From Blastomyces gilchristii SLH14081 (taxonomy: Eukaryota > Ascomycota > Eurotiomycetes > Onygenales > Ajellomycetaceae), in contig NW_003101660.1 of assembly GCF_000003855.2 (NCBI RefSeq), positions 124,001 through 188,000 of the forward strand: a stretch of DNA of 64,000 nt. The letters are read 5' to 3'. The position numbers and the translations under genes are program-made. Of the stretch, positions 1 through 10,373 are shown one piece after another (the stretch's first letter is position 1; the number at the start of each line of letters is the position of its first letter). The notes beneath the pieces were generated by a model. That model ran no database searches. It saw only the letters and a list, made by a program, of their open reading frames with translations, and was not told the DNA's origin.

Positions 1-1013
1 CCCCCCCCTCCTCTCCCCTTCCACCCCCCTCCGCCTTCCTGTCATCCATCCTTTGGAAAGGCCACTCTTTCGTCCCATCTCACCCACTCTACTCCCTCCG
101 TCTCCGTCTCCGCCTCCTCCTCCACCTCCACCTCCGACAAGAACAACAACTACTACAACAAGCCCCCGCCCGACTTCCCCGGTCCCGCATCCCCGTCATC
201 CGCTCCTCGTGTTAGAACGGTCATAACTATCACCCTTTGGCTAGCCACAAGATCTACATACGGTAATCTTAGGCACCCTCGGGTGGTTCTGTTTGATACA
301 CTGGCAGATTCTAATACATCTCACTTGGGTGGGCGGAGGCCTTGAGGCCTTCTCGCAGAGCCTGGCCCTGGCGGGAGACGAGGGTGTGAGGTTGTTAACG
401 GACGGTTGAATCGATTGTTTTACCGTTGCGGCAAATAGAGTATTGTTTGAAAAAAGGAGAGAAAAAAAAAAGAGAGAAAAGAGAGATCAGGGGCCCTTTG
501 TTCTTTGTTCTTGAGAGAATAAGATTAGTGGAGGGGATCGGTTAACACGGAGGTTCACAGTATCAGCGGGGCAAGAAGTATCGAAACAGAGAGGTTATAA
601 TATCTTGGGGGAAAAGGAGAAAAGAAAAGAAAAGAGAAGAGAAGGCACGGGAATCATAAACGAAAACGACCGGGTCCAGGATTACTTTTTTTTTTTTTCG
701 TTTCTTTCTTTTCGGTTTTTTATTCTCTTATTGGAAGGTTTATTTGACCCGGAGGTTTATTTGTTTTCGATCTCAGGCGCATCAATAAGCTCGTTTATTC
801 TTGGATCAGCTGCCAGCTTGCTCCCTGGACTTTTCTCTTCAGGGTTCGTTGAACCATCGACGGATGCTTGTTTTGCGGAATTAGTTCTGTTCGCGGTCGT
901 CTTGCTCCGGCTTCCCCATTTCGCCCTGTGGCCCACCAAACCAGCTACGCTGCTCCCAAGAGCAATATCCCTACATCGGGTGGATTTTGCTGCTCCGTGA
1001 ATGATTATTGGGA
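1..1013. other. Upstream region of the first gene; no confident gene
   Basis: The first 200 bases are very pyrimidine-rich. One frame there reads Pro/Ser/Thr-rich up to a stop near 230, so the tail of a gene lying outside the window cannot be excluded. Purine-rich and T-rich tracts follow at 450-720. Most of this is probably promoter and 5' UTR of the gene starting at 1014. Short open frames here show no recognisable domain. Confidence 0.4.
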
Positions 1014-3097
1014 ATGGACGCGCAATACCCATTTGCATCAAGAGAAGACATCTGGCGCGTTCAAGAGGAGGTGAAAGACCTATTTGCAGCCCAGCTCGAG
1101 CACGGAGAGCGGATATCTAGATTGGAACGGCGTCGTGACGACGATGCGAGGATGAAGAGTGTTTGGGGCCCGTTATCTCCGTTTCCGGGGTCTATTGGCA
1201 CCGTGCACCACCAAGGTAAGTGACCATACAAAAAAAAAAAAAAAAAAAAAAGCCTTCAAAGTGGGGGATGCACACGAATTGAGCCCTGTTAGAAATAAAT
1301 AATTTTCTAACACTGTCATGTGGATTAGAAACATCCTTCAACCCGACTGCTGAGCCTTTCAAAGGGTTTGACCAAACACACCAACATGGGTTGACGGGAG
1401 CGCTACATCTGGAAAATGAGGAAGAACCTCGTCGCGGGGCTTCACGGGCAAACAGTGTGCGATTCGATGAGAGCTCGATGTATTATAGCCAAGCAAACAG
1501 ATCAACCGCTGAGCTCCTCCCATTGCGAACTGGCAGTGGGCTGGGAAGCCATCCGCTGACGGAGCGGTCGCTTTCTCATCGATCTGACGGGAAACAGAGC
1601 TCGTCGGGCCAATCGCACCATTCCGCGCGCACCAATAGCATGGGGCTGGAAGCATCTCGCTTACTTGGTGGTGGGAATGGGACCTCGTCTGCCAGCAACA
1701 CTCCCTTGCCTCCACCTCCCGGACTATTCATTCTAGGCCCTGTCCCGTGCATCATCCGTTGTTGGCTCACGACGAACTTTTCCAATGACTCGTTGCTCTA
1801 CGCTGCAGTGTGCACGGGGTCATACCGCTCAGCCATCAGTGAACAGATGGTGCGGAAACTAGGCCTCGAGGAAGAGGCAGCAGAGGAGGATGGTGTGCGA
1901 ATCATCAAACTTCCAGTCTACCTCCCTGAGGCCAGTGTATACCAGCCATCGTCCCGCGGCGGGAGCCCGGTCCCCCAGCTACCTGCGTTGACTGTTCGAT
2001 TTATCATCCGTGGCGCAGACCTGAGTGACAAAAGCATCCAGATTTTCCTAGGCAGCGATGTCCTCCGCGCACACAATGCCGACATTCTATTCTCGCAGGA
2101 CAAGATGCTCATTGTCGATGACGGGCGCAACAAAATCTCAATTCCCTTGGTTCGCCCGGAGGATGATTCTACGTTTAGATATCTAACTACTGGCCCAGAG
2201 GATCTGTCAACACTATACAACGGAACTACCAGCGACAAGCGAACTGGCCTTGTAGTGACCAATGGAGACCAGCCCACTACTGAGCGTGAACTCCCAACTT
2301 CCGCGGGCCATGACAACATCACAACCTCAGACAAGGCTGATACTTCCACCAACTTAGGCGCCCGCGCCTCCTCGGACTCCTTCGACCGAAAACCCATCCG
2401 TTCCTCCGCGCGCCATTTCACCGACGATTCCTCGGACAACAACAGTCCAGATCAGCGCCACTATCCCAAACCCAGCGCGGGCGACCGCGCGTTCACGGGC
2501 ACGTCAACCTCATCTGCGAAAGCAGAGGGTAGCGGCGTCTGGGGCCCCTGGCGTCGCGATACCACCGGCGACAAGGGGGAGAATACGGGGGCAACAGGAA
2601 CAACGACATCCACTAGCGCAAGTATGTACAGCAGCACCACCAGCCCCTTCATGTCCGCTTACCAGCGTTCAACCCGGACGCGGAATATGAAGATCCTGAA
2701 ACCGACCAAGTCGACCTCATCAGTAAACACGGTGTCTAGACAGGCTTCCTCCAGCGGCGTTGGCACTCCCACAACTACCACAACTACCGCAACAGGAACC
2801 GCCTCGTCTGGCTTTGGCAGCGACTCGCGCTTTCCCCCCGTAGACCAACACCGTACCGGCACCAGCACAAGCACTAGTTGCGATGGCCACGATCATATGA
2901 CGACATCGTCATCCCAACATGCGCAGCAGTCCGTGAATGGTGCTGGCGCGGGGAAACCTTCTTCTAGCGATGGAGGAGGTGGCAGTGCGGGGCCGTGGTC
3001 TGGCAAGTCACGCACGGCGAATCCGGTTGGTGGGGCGTCGGCGTTTGGATGGCTGAATTCATCGCAGCGGAGGAAGGATGGGATGGGTTCTGAGTGA
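1014..3097 (+). CDS. Conserved fungal protein with degenerate retropepsin-like domain
   Basis: Two exons, 1014-1215 and 1329-3097, give 656 aa. The intron starts GTAAGT, ends TAG and contains a run of 22 A. The N-terminus (residues 1-67) looks like a short coiled coil rich in Glu/Arg. Residues about 215-345 resemble a retropepsin fold: a strand followed by Cys229-Thr-Gly where the catalytic Asp-Thr/Ser-Gly would be, and later a Leu-Gly309-Ser-Asp turn followed by strands, as in the second half of DDI1/retroviral-type proteases. The rest is low-complexity Ser/Thr/Gly-rich and probably disordered. Without the catalytic Asp it is unlikely to be a protease; a binding or scaffold role is inference. 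Start chosen as the first ATG of the frame that splices cleanly. The function of the family is unknown to me. Confidence 0.75.
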
Positions 3098-3620
3098 GAT
3101 TGTACTACGGGCGTTAGTGAGCGGGTGTATGATCACAATGATATTGGTATGGGTAATGGATGGGATGATGTCTGTCTGATTCTGTTTTCTTCAGTGGTGA
3201 GGCGGATTGTGAATGAGTTGAGTGGATGGATGGATGGATGGATGGATGGGATCGGCGTACATCATATTTCTTGTCATGATGATTGGCATGCTGTGAGAGA
3301 GATGATGGAAGGCGACGTGAGAATAGGGTTAGTCCTAATCCCATCGATCTTTGATCACAATGAGATGTTTGTGCGTAAGATTCTTTACCGTTCTTTTTCT
3401 TCTTTTCTTTCAACCACTGTTTTCTATTAAAATTGGCCGCAAAGGGGCGTGTGTAGTGGGCGGGCTTGCCAATTTCCATAACCCCAGTCCATTTCCAATT
3501 GCCATGAAATAATGTAATATCATTATCATACCGCTTCTTCAAGGGTGTATTGAAAATTACAAGCCAAAAGTTAAGATATTTATTTACTTATTATCTGCTC
3601 TGCTTCCAGCCAGCCAGCGT
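3098..3620. other. Convergent 3' intergenic region
   Basis: Lies between two convergent genes, so it should hold both 3' ends. It contains six perfect GGAT units at 3224-3247. No gene is seen. Confidence 0.6.
3224..3247. repeat. GGAT tetranucleotide microsatellite
   Basis: Six tandem GGAT units in the 3' flank of the retropepsin-like gene. Confidence 0.9.
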
Positions 3621-3984
3621 TCAAGCCCCCCTCTCAAAGCCCAAAACTCTCAACACAAACTCCCCCTCCCTCACCCACCCCGCCTTCACCTCCTCGCCCA
3701 CCCAAGAAGAAACATCCTCCGCACTCACCCTTCTCCACCCCCCATCATCACCTCGCTCCAATTCCTCACTATCCAGCGGGAAAAACGTATCGCATTCAGA
3801 CCCGTTGACGGAGTTCTCCGCCGCCATCGCCTCCTCTTCCCCTACCGTGGTAATACCAGTAGCCGTAGCCGCAGGTGTAGCCGTAACATCGCTTGATAGA
3901 GCTGGCTCTGGTGCTGAAGCCGGAGCAGGACACCGTCTTATATCCGTCATAACAATCCTCATCGTCCCCGCATTCGCGCCGTGT

Positions 3985-4016
<32 letters not shown>

Positions 4017-4955
4017 CTGTTGTTGTTGTTGCTGTTCCCCACCGTCCAGTGTAGGTTTAAGATTTAGAGCGGCGGCGTATATCTCACCGCCGCCGATGAT
4101 GAAGATATTCGCGAGGCAGCGGGTGGCGTTGTGAGAGAGGGGGCCCGGGGTGGGGGTCGTCCTGAACGCGTCGTGGAGGGCCGCCACGGCGGATTCGAGG
4201 CTGTTTGCTACGAGGACGTCGGGGGTTTCTTCTTCTGGTTTTGGCCCCGTTTCCGGCCCTGTTTCCGGTTTTGGTGTCGATGATGGCGTAGTAGTGGTCG
4301 CGCCGATATTTCCTCCCTCCCTGCTATTGTTCTTCCTCTCCTTCTCCCTCTCCCTCTCCCCCGCCGCCCTCCACTCCCCCTCGATCCGCGCCCTCTCCCT
4401 CCCCGACCGGTCCCGCGTCACAACGACATTCACACGGCCCGGTAACGGCCGAAAGCGCGCGGGGAGCGAGTCATATGTCTTCCGGCCCATTATCACCGCG
4501 TTAACTGCACTTGTGCTTGTGCGTGTGGCATTTTCCGGCGCCGGGGCGCGCGTCGTGACGCGCGAGAAGAAGGCCATGTCTGTTTTTATGCGGGACCAGG
4601 GGAGGGTTCCGGCATGGCCGATGCCTAGGCGGCGGCGGTGGTGGTGGTCGCTGGTTGTAGGCGAGGGAGAGGGTGTTGTTATGGGTGTTGTGGCGACGAT
4701 GAGGGTGAGAGGCGGGAGGGGGTGGAGGAGGGTGCGGGCGGAGGTGGGGAAGGGGTGTGGCATTGCTTCTGTGTCGTCGGTGGTGGTGGTGGGCGGGGGT
4801 GTTGGCATTTTTGTTGGAGAGGTTGGAACTGGGGGTTGGACCTGAGATTGAGAGGATGGGAGAGGATGGGAGAGTTGTTGGTGTGGTGAGTGGTGTTGTT
4901 GTCTTACATGTCGATTTGTGGTGGGATTGGAGGTTCTCGTGGTTGGTGCGCTCAT
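3621..4955 (-). CDS. DFR1: Dihydrofolate reductase with polyglutamine insert
   Basis: Single exon, up to 444 aa. It reduces dihydrofolate to tetrahydrofolate with NADPH, supplying one-carbon units for thymidylate and purines. Family motifs in order: a Leu-Thr-Leu-Ile-Val-Ala strand, Leu-Gly-Ile-Gly...Leu-Pro-Trp of the Met20 loop, Ile-Met-Gly-Arg-Lys-Thr-Tyr (cofactor binding), Leu-Pro-Gly-Arg, and Ile-Ile-Gly-Gly-Gly-Glu-Ile-Tyr near the C-terminal half. It is about twice the usual 190-220 aa. The extra length comes from a Pro/Thr/His-rich N-terminus, an Arg/Glu-rich insert after the Val-Val-Thr-Arg strand, and 17 consecutive Gln encoded at 3984-4034. Met49 or Met65 could be the real start, which would trim the low-complexity N-terminus. 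No stop or frameshift interrupts the enzyme. Confidence 0.9.
3984..4034 (-). repeat. CAG/CAA trinucleotide repeat encoding 17 Gln
   Basis: 17 in-frame glutamine codons, mostly CAG with CAA interruptions at both ends, inside the dihydrofolate reductase gene. They fall in a loop after the Gly-Gly-Gly-Glu-Ile-Tyr motif. On the plus strand this reads as CTG/TTG. Confidence 0.95.
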
Positions 4956-5313
4956 TAGTTAGTTATTTACCCTTTTGGGATGACGTGAAGCTCCCCAGAG
5001 GAACGGGAGTAGAACAACGAATAATATTTTAACGAGGGAAATTTGAATTGTTCTTGTGTAGAATTGATCTAGATTTATGATTATAATAAATACCTCTGCT
5101 CCAAATATCATTATTTGTTAGATTCAACTGAAATAGAAAACACAAACTTGCCCAACGCCGATTCCTTTCCCAATCCCACTGCAAAAATCACAAATACCTT
5201 AACGCCACTGCAGCCAAAATAACACCATGATCAGATAATATATCGCACTGAAGGGGGAAAAAAATAATGAGAATGCAGGGAACAAAACACGCGCGTCCGG
5301 CTGTTTTGATAAC
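4956..5313. promoter_or_regulatory. DFR1 upstream / MED22 3' flank
   Basis: The 358 bp between two minus-strand genes must hold the DFR1 promoter and the MED22 terminator. It is A/T-rich at 5040-5120. No gene is seen. Confidence 0.45.
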
Positions 5314-6046
5314 TTATTCCATTGACAACACGCCCCCCTTCTCAATGGCATTCTTGACCGCTTGCGCATCCCTCTCCAGACCCTCCCTCCTTTGTACATC
5401 CCTCTCATCCTCGCCCAGGGTGTCTAATTTGCCAAATAGCCATGCTTCCTTCATTGTCCGTGTTAACGAGAGGATATCTTCCGCGGCGCGAATCTAGGGT
5501 AAGGGGAAAAAGCGGGAGAAATTAGCAAGTTTGCGCTCTTGCCAGGGGTATTTGTTCCGTTTGTACTGTACTTGCGCAGTAATTTCGGAAGTTAAAAAAA
5601 AAAAAAGGATAACGATAACAGGGGCTGAGCAAATACGAACAAGAGCAGTAGACTCGACGTCGAGTTGATATGTTTCGATGGCTGTGGATGTGAAGCTTGT
5701 ATTATCGACCTGAATTTATTTTTTTGGGGTTTCGCCCACCCACGTTAGTCAGCCACCCAATATTTGTAAAAACTTGCAAAATGCGTCCCTCTCCGTCCCT
5801 ATGTCCAGGCAGGGCGTATCTGGTATATTATCTCACCGTTGCGGTTGCCATGATATTCTCGAATCGTTGTAGCAGCTGCGCGACGTTGGTGTTTATGCGG
5901 GCTGTTTGGCGATGGCGGCAGACCATACGTCATCCGGATTTAGCTCTTGTGGCCTTCAATTGAGCGGATGGAGGGGAACTCCAATTTGCGGAAAAGTGAG
6001 AATACTGACCTTGCAAAGCCCGGGATGTGGGTTGCTGAGGGTCCAT
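5314..6046 (-). CDS. MED22: Mediator complex subunit 22 (Srb6-type)
   Basis: Four exons on the minus strand (6046-6010, 5901-5837, 5709-5641, 5493-5314) join in frame to 116 aa. Med22 is a head-module subunit of Mediator, which bridges activators and RNA polymerase II in the nucleus. Supporting features are the small size and a helical profile: an N-terminal segment with Ile-Asn-Thr-Asn-Val-Ala-Gln-Leu-Leu, then a helix with Ala-Glu-Asp-Ile-Leu-Ser-Leu-Thr-Arg-Thr-Met-Lys-Glu-Ala-Trp-Leu-Phe-Gly typical of the family. The donor of the third intron is GTTCGT rather than GTAAGT. It is too fragmented to be found by simple ORF calling. Assigned by motif pattern; confidence is high because all four exon junctions keep frame and restore the family pattern. 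Confidence 0.88.
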
Positions 6047-6823
6047 GGTGAGGAGAGTGAGAAACCTATAGATACGTGCTTAATGAAATGATGGAGGACG
6101 GAATATTTGGATGTTAACGAGTGAGCCCTGGAGATTTATTAATGTCACGTGATTGGCCTTATAGCAACCTGGAAAAGGGAACAATGGCAATGAACTAGAG
6201 TCCTTATTCCCGTAGCATGTAATAACTATGTACTATATCTATGAAATAGCAATATCAATCCCACGTTCCTAACCCGTGCTATGTGATCTGCCCTTTTCCT
6301 CACTGCTGCAGTCCTTGTACCGCCCCCCTTTCCATTCCCCTGGAGTTTGAGCAGAGCTCATAGTCTTCGGAATGATCCGCGGCCTACCCAGCATGGTAGG
6401 CTAATACAGAGTGACACCGTGGCCGGATCGGTCTTAAAAACTCAAAGATGCGGACAAAGACGACCTTGGGGGCTGATGGGTTGCCAATTCTAGTTGTGCG
6501 ACGGTGCAGTGACCTACCATGTAGAATTTTCTACCGCTGGCAAAGAACGCGAAGATGCGTATTGGGGTACTTCGTTCGTATTATTTTTGTATATGTACAG
6601 TTGAGTACCTAGGTGACTCCAATGTTACCGATGTCAACCCAGGTTACCTCACGTATTTAGACTAGAATATACTATGTTAGCGAACTAGTGCACCCGACAC
6701 TGGGGGTTTGGAAAATAATTACCATGAAGCGTTTATGGAAATCGGAACGTAACAAATCCTAAAACGGATCTCTATCAGCCATATTTCTCCCTTGAGCTGT
6801 GTGGAAATGTGAGAAACAGGTCA
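6047..6823. other. Intergenic region between MED22 and CWC15
   Basis: 777 bp holding the MED22 promoter (with the E-box/CCAAT element) and the CWC15 3' end. No ORF with recognisable content and no RNA gene seen. Confidence 0.5.
6145..6156. promoter_or_regulatory. E-box palindrome abutting an inverted CCAAT box
   Basis: The palindrome TCACGTGA (6145-6152) overlaps ATTGG (6152-6156), about 100 bp upstream of the MED22 start. The arrangement fits a bHLH (Cbf1-type) site next to a CCAAT-binding-complex site. Function is inferred from position only. Confidence 0.5.
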
Positions 6824-7814
6824 TTATACGTTAACAAATTCCTTTTTGCCCCTATTCTCCGTACCGCGCGCTTGATTCTTAAAGACAACATCATCGTCCC
6901 ATCGCCGCTTAACATTGAAGTCCTGTGGATTAAGTAGCGGGTTGCCTCGTGCGATATCGACTTCGCGTTTCTCCTGTTCTTGCGCTTCTCGCTCTTGTTC
7001 CTAACAAGTGTACCGTGTCAGTAGACTCCAGTTACCCTGTTCACCAGAACTTGTCAGGATGACCAGTACAAACCTCTTTTGCCTTCTGCTCAGCTCGTTC
7101 CTTTTTAATCTTTTCTAATTCTCGCATTAACTCCGCAGTTTCATCTTCTTCTTCATCATCACTATTATCCCATCAGCGGCAGTTCACTTAGAAGGCAGCA
7201 ACAGGTGGCGTCACATACCTATCGTCTTCACTACTATCGCTCTCTGACCCAGCTGAATCCGCATCTATATCTCGTGTTTCCTCTAGTATTCGCCGCCTCT
7301 TAGCCTCCGGGTCTTCTATGTCGCCGATCTCAACTTCACTCGACCCATTCTCAAGCTGGCGTTTCGGTACGGATGGCTCGATCGCAGCGGGAGAGGATGC
7401 GGAAGATGCGGAGGTATCTTGGGAAATACCCTTCTTGGCAAAATGGGCGGCCTCAGCTCTCAGGAGCTCGGCTCTCAGATCGCGCTTCTCGTCTGCATCG
7501 CCACCTTGTCCGGGTTTTCTATCAATAAAACGTTAGTGGTGCGCGGATTCATTGAGGAATTAGTCCCGGAGGGATAGGAGGTCGGGAATGCCCTACCTGG
7601 TTTTCAGGAATGTATGTGCCGGGAGAAGACGCTGGTGGTATGCGGGACCTCTTAGAGCCTCCTTGCCTCGTGCCTATTCCAAAGCGTAAGTTTCTTGTAC
7701 TTTCGCGATTGTTGGAGGAGGGAGCTTACCGGGTCAAAGGTTGGCCTATGGGCTAGTGCAGAATTAGTAACTCAGTTCGTTGACAGCATAGATGTCGTAC
7801 ATACCTGTGGTCAT
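6824..7814 (-). CDS. cwc15: Pre-mRNA splicing factor Cwc15/Cwf15
   Basis: Six exons on the minus strand (7814-7805, 7752-7730, 7673-7597, 7518-7219, 7161-7074, 7000-6824) give 224 aa. Cwc15 belongs to the Prp19/NTC-associated proteins of the activated spliceosome. The N-terminus carries the family hallmark His-Arg-Pro-Thr-Phe-Asp-Pro-Ala-Arg-Gly and then Ala-Tyr-His-Gln-Arg; an acidic Ser/Asp/Glu stretch and a long charged helix follow; the C-terminus has Asn-Pro-Leu-Leu-Asn and the conserved [13 protein letters not shown]. The first exon is only 10 nt and the second only 23 nt, so automatic predictions will often miss the start. It is divergent from RRP45. Confidence 0.93.
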
Positions 7815-8096
7815 GTTGGAGCTCGTGACAGTGATTAATCTTAACACTGATTTAAAATATGAAAATCAAAACGTGATTGTTGATTGTCTTCACCGACGTG
7901 CCCTTTGGTTGTCATGAACAGGAGAATCAACGGGAACACTCAATAAATGCCAAGAAATAAAAGCGCTTAGTCAGCATCACACATGTCGCATCAATGATTG
8001 TCCGTATGTTATGAAGAGCTCTGGCGTATGCCTGCGGAATTTTAAGCGTCAACCTGAGTCCTCCACCCATGGAATATTGGATAGAAACACCTGAGC
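7815..8096. promoter_or_regulatory. Divergent CWC15/RRP45 promoter
   Basis: Only 282 bp separate the two start codons, so both genes must be driven from this stretch. An inverted CCAAT (ATTGG) lies at 8076-8080, very close to the RRP45 ATG. No clear TATA box. Confidence 0.6.
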
Positions 8097-9177
8097 ATGC
8101 CGAAGGAAGCTGATATTTCGGCCAACGAGCGCACATTCATCCTGGAGGCTCTCCATAAAAATGTGCGACTCGATGGCCGTGCTTTGGACCAGCTCCGCCC
8201 GCTGACAGTCTCCTTCGGGGATGAATACGGACATGTCAAACTGCAATTGGGAAAAACTAGGTTCGTTCGTTTAGTCATTTTGTGCTTGCTCGTCAGAGAC
8301 GAAGCTACTCTATGTATTTCAATATTCGCCTACGGAAGAAGAATATACTTATATATTTTAGTGACTAACGCAAAAGCTAGTGTCGTCGTGCGCATATCTG
8401 CGGAGGTGACGAAGCCCCGCCCTGAGAGGGAGAACGATGGAATTTTCACAGTTTCGGTGGAACTTAATGATATGGCTTCGCCTGCCTACGAGACGGGGAG
8501 GTGCGTTAAATCGGTCTACCAACGCCGTATCAATTAATTGGTTTTCAACGTCATTGCTAAGACCTTTGTTTTCTTACAGACAATCGGAGCTAGAAACCCA
8601 GCTTGTCCGTACCCTTGACAGGATAATCCGGCGGTCCAATGCCCTCGACACGGAATCGCTGTGCATTGCGGCGGGGAAGAATTGTTGGCATGTTCGGGCA
8701 GATGTACATGTCGTGGACTCAGACGGTGGACTGGTTGACAGTTGCTGTCTTGCCATCATGACTGGTTTGCTCCACTTCCGTCTACCAGAAGCGGTTGTTC
8801 GCGACGGGCGGGTGACCGTCTACCGTCCAGAAGAAAGGGTCCCGTCACCCCTGAACCTGACTAAACTCCCCCTCTCCACTACGTTCAATATGTACGATGA
8901 GGGAAGAATCATTGTGCTAGATGCAACCTCGAAGGAGGAAGCTGTGAGCGAAGGAAGCCTCATCATTGCTCTGGATAAGACTGGCGAGATTTCTCTTTAT
9001 ACAAAACCAGATGGGACCCCGGGCGATCCATTAAGTATGATTTCATGCTCGACCGTAGCACTTGCCAAGATAAAGGAGATGAACAAATTCATATCCACGA
9101 AGTTGGAGGAAGACCTGAAGATTCGGGAGCAGGCACGTCAACGTGCTGCAGAATCGAGCGCCGCCAATGAAAGATAA
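8097..9177 (+). CDS. RRP45: Exosome complex subunit Rrp45 (RNase PH-like)
   Basis: Three exons, 8097-8260, 8381-8500 and 8580-9177, give 293 aa. Rrp45 is one of six RNase PH-fold subunits forming the ring of the RNA exosome, which channels RNA to the catalytic subunits in nucleus and cytoplasm. The sequence starts with Ser-Ala-Asn-Glu-Arg-Thr-Phe-Ile and Arg-Leu-Asp-Gly-Arg, as in eukaryotic Rrp45, followed by Val-Ser-Ala/Ile-Ser-Ala-Glu-Val-Thr-Lys-Pro, the Asp-Thr-Glu-Ser-Leu-Cys-Ile-Ala-Ala-Gly-Lys segment and the Val-His-Val-Val-Asp-Ser-Asp-Gly-Gly-Leu strand. A charged C-terminal tail of about 30 residues follows. The first donor is GTTCGT. Like its eukaryotic homologues it is expected to be catalytically inactive (family knowledge). 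Confidence 0.93.
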
Positions 9178-10373
9178 CTCAATGACCCCTCAAGACCTTT
9201 TTTTTTCTCCTTTTTAGATCCGTGTATAATGGTGAATGGACTCTTGTGAATGAAATGGTGTCTGTTTGCTAGGGGCCGGAGATTGCCATTAATAATTATT
9301 AGCTGTAAACTCAGCTGCCCATCACTGGCCCATTAGGCTTGGTGCTCGCTGGGCCGCCTCCCTGTTGGCTTGATTTCCTTTAGTGCCTGGGCGCTTACGA
9401 GACTTTTACTTGGTGCCTGGTGGACCCCAGGGCTGGAGCAGCGGATGCATAAAAATAGAACATTTCGATTGAGGATGTAACATCCTGATGCACAAGAAAG
9501 TATCTCTCAACCTCTTCACGGCGCTGAGTTGGAATACTCAGCAAGAATTGGTGAGCGGAAATAAATTTAAATGAATATTATATCTTGATCCTCCAGCCCT
9601 ACGCGCTCTTCATTGCCGTTCCCTGTAACATTAATCAGTGTCAAACCATACACATTTTGGTAACTTCCTGTCATAAAATACCGGAGTCTGTGGAGGACAA
9701 TCTGTAACCAACACACAGAAAGGAACAACAACCTACGCACTCCATAAGTTGGTTTAAATGGATTTTTTTGTTGTCCACCAAGTAGTAAATATTCCCTTTC
9801 CACAAAATAATTTAGTTTGTTCCAACTATATAGGTAAAAATGTGTTTATTTTACTAACTCGCGGCGAAGTTACTCCGACGTCAGGTTAGGCAAAACCAAC
9901 CATCGGTAAGTGATTTACCATACAGCAATACCAATCTGCCGCTACAGCGGATTCTATTGGCTGGGAGTCGTACGGTAAGCGTAATACGGCGGGGCTTGTT
10001 GCTGCGGCTGTAGCTGAGGCTTCAAGGTTGTTAGCCTTTTTCTAAGCCTCAGTGGATGACGGAAAACATCCTACAATGGGGGAACGAACCCGCGCTGGTT
10101 CATCCAGTTGACGACGACAACTGCTATGAAACAACCTTTGATGATTTTTACTGCTCAGCTAAAATTTTCTTGCATCTCACTGTGGAAAAGACCAGAAGTT
10201 ATAGACTAAGCCTGCAGAGCGGACAACCCTTCCTTGTTGCCCCAAATACCTCCGACACGGCCTGAACCTAACAACCATCCTCTTATCCTCTTCCTTCGGC
10301 CATTGTTAATCAATGCTTCCTCCCCACCACAACGCAACTCTCTCACGGTGATTTCACCGCTACTTGCTGCGAT
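9178..10373. other. Intergenic region between RRP45 and DRS2
   Basis: About 1.2 kb, holding the RRP45 3' UTR and the DRS2 promoter and leader. A 78-codon minus-strand frame at 9567-9803 shows no known domain and is not called. Confidence 0.5.

Noticed and set aside
3550..4134. Plus-strand frame with a run of 17 or more Cys
   Set aside because: It is the antisense of the polyglutamine tract in dihydrofolate reductase; the minus frame has all DHFR motifs.
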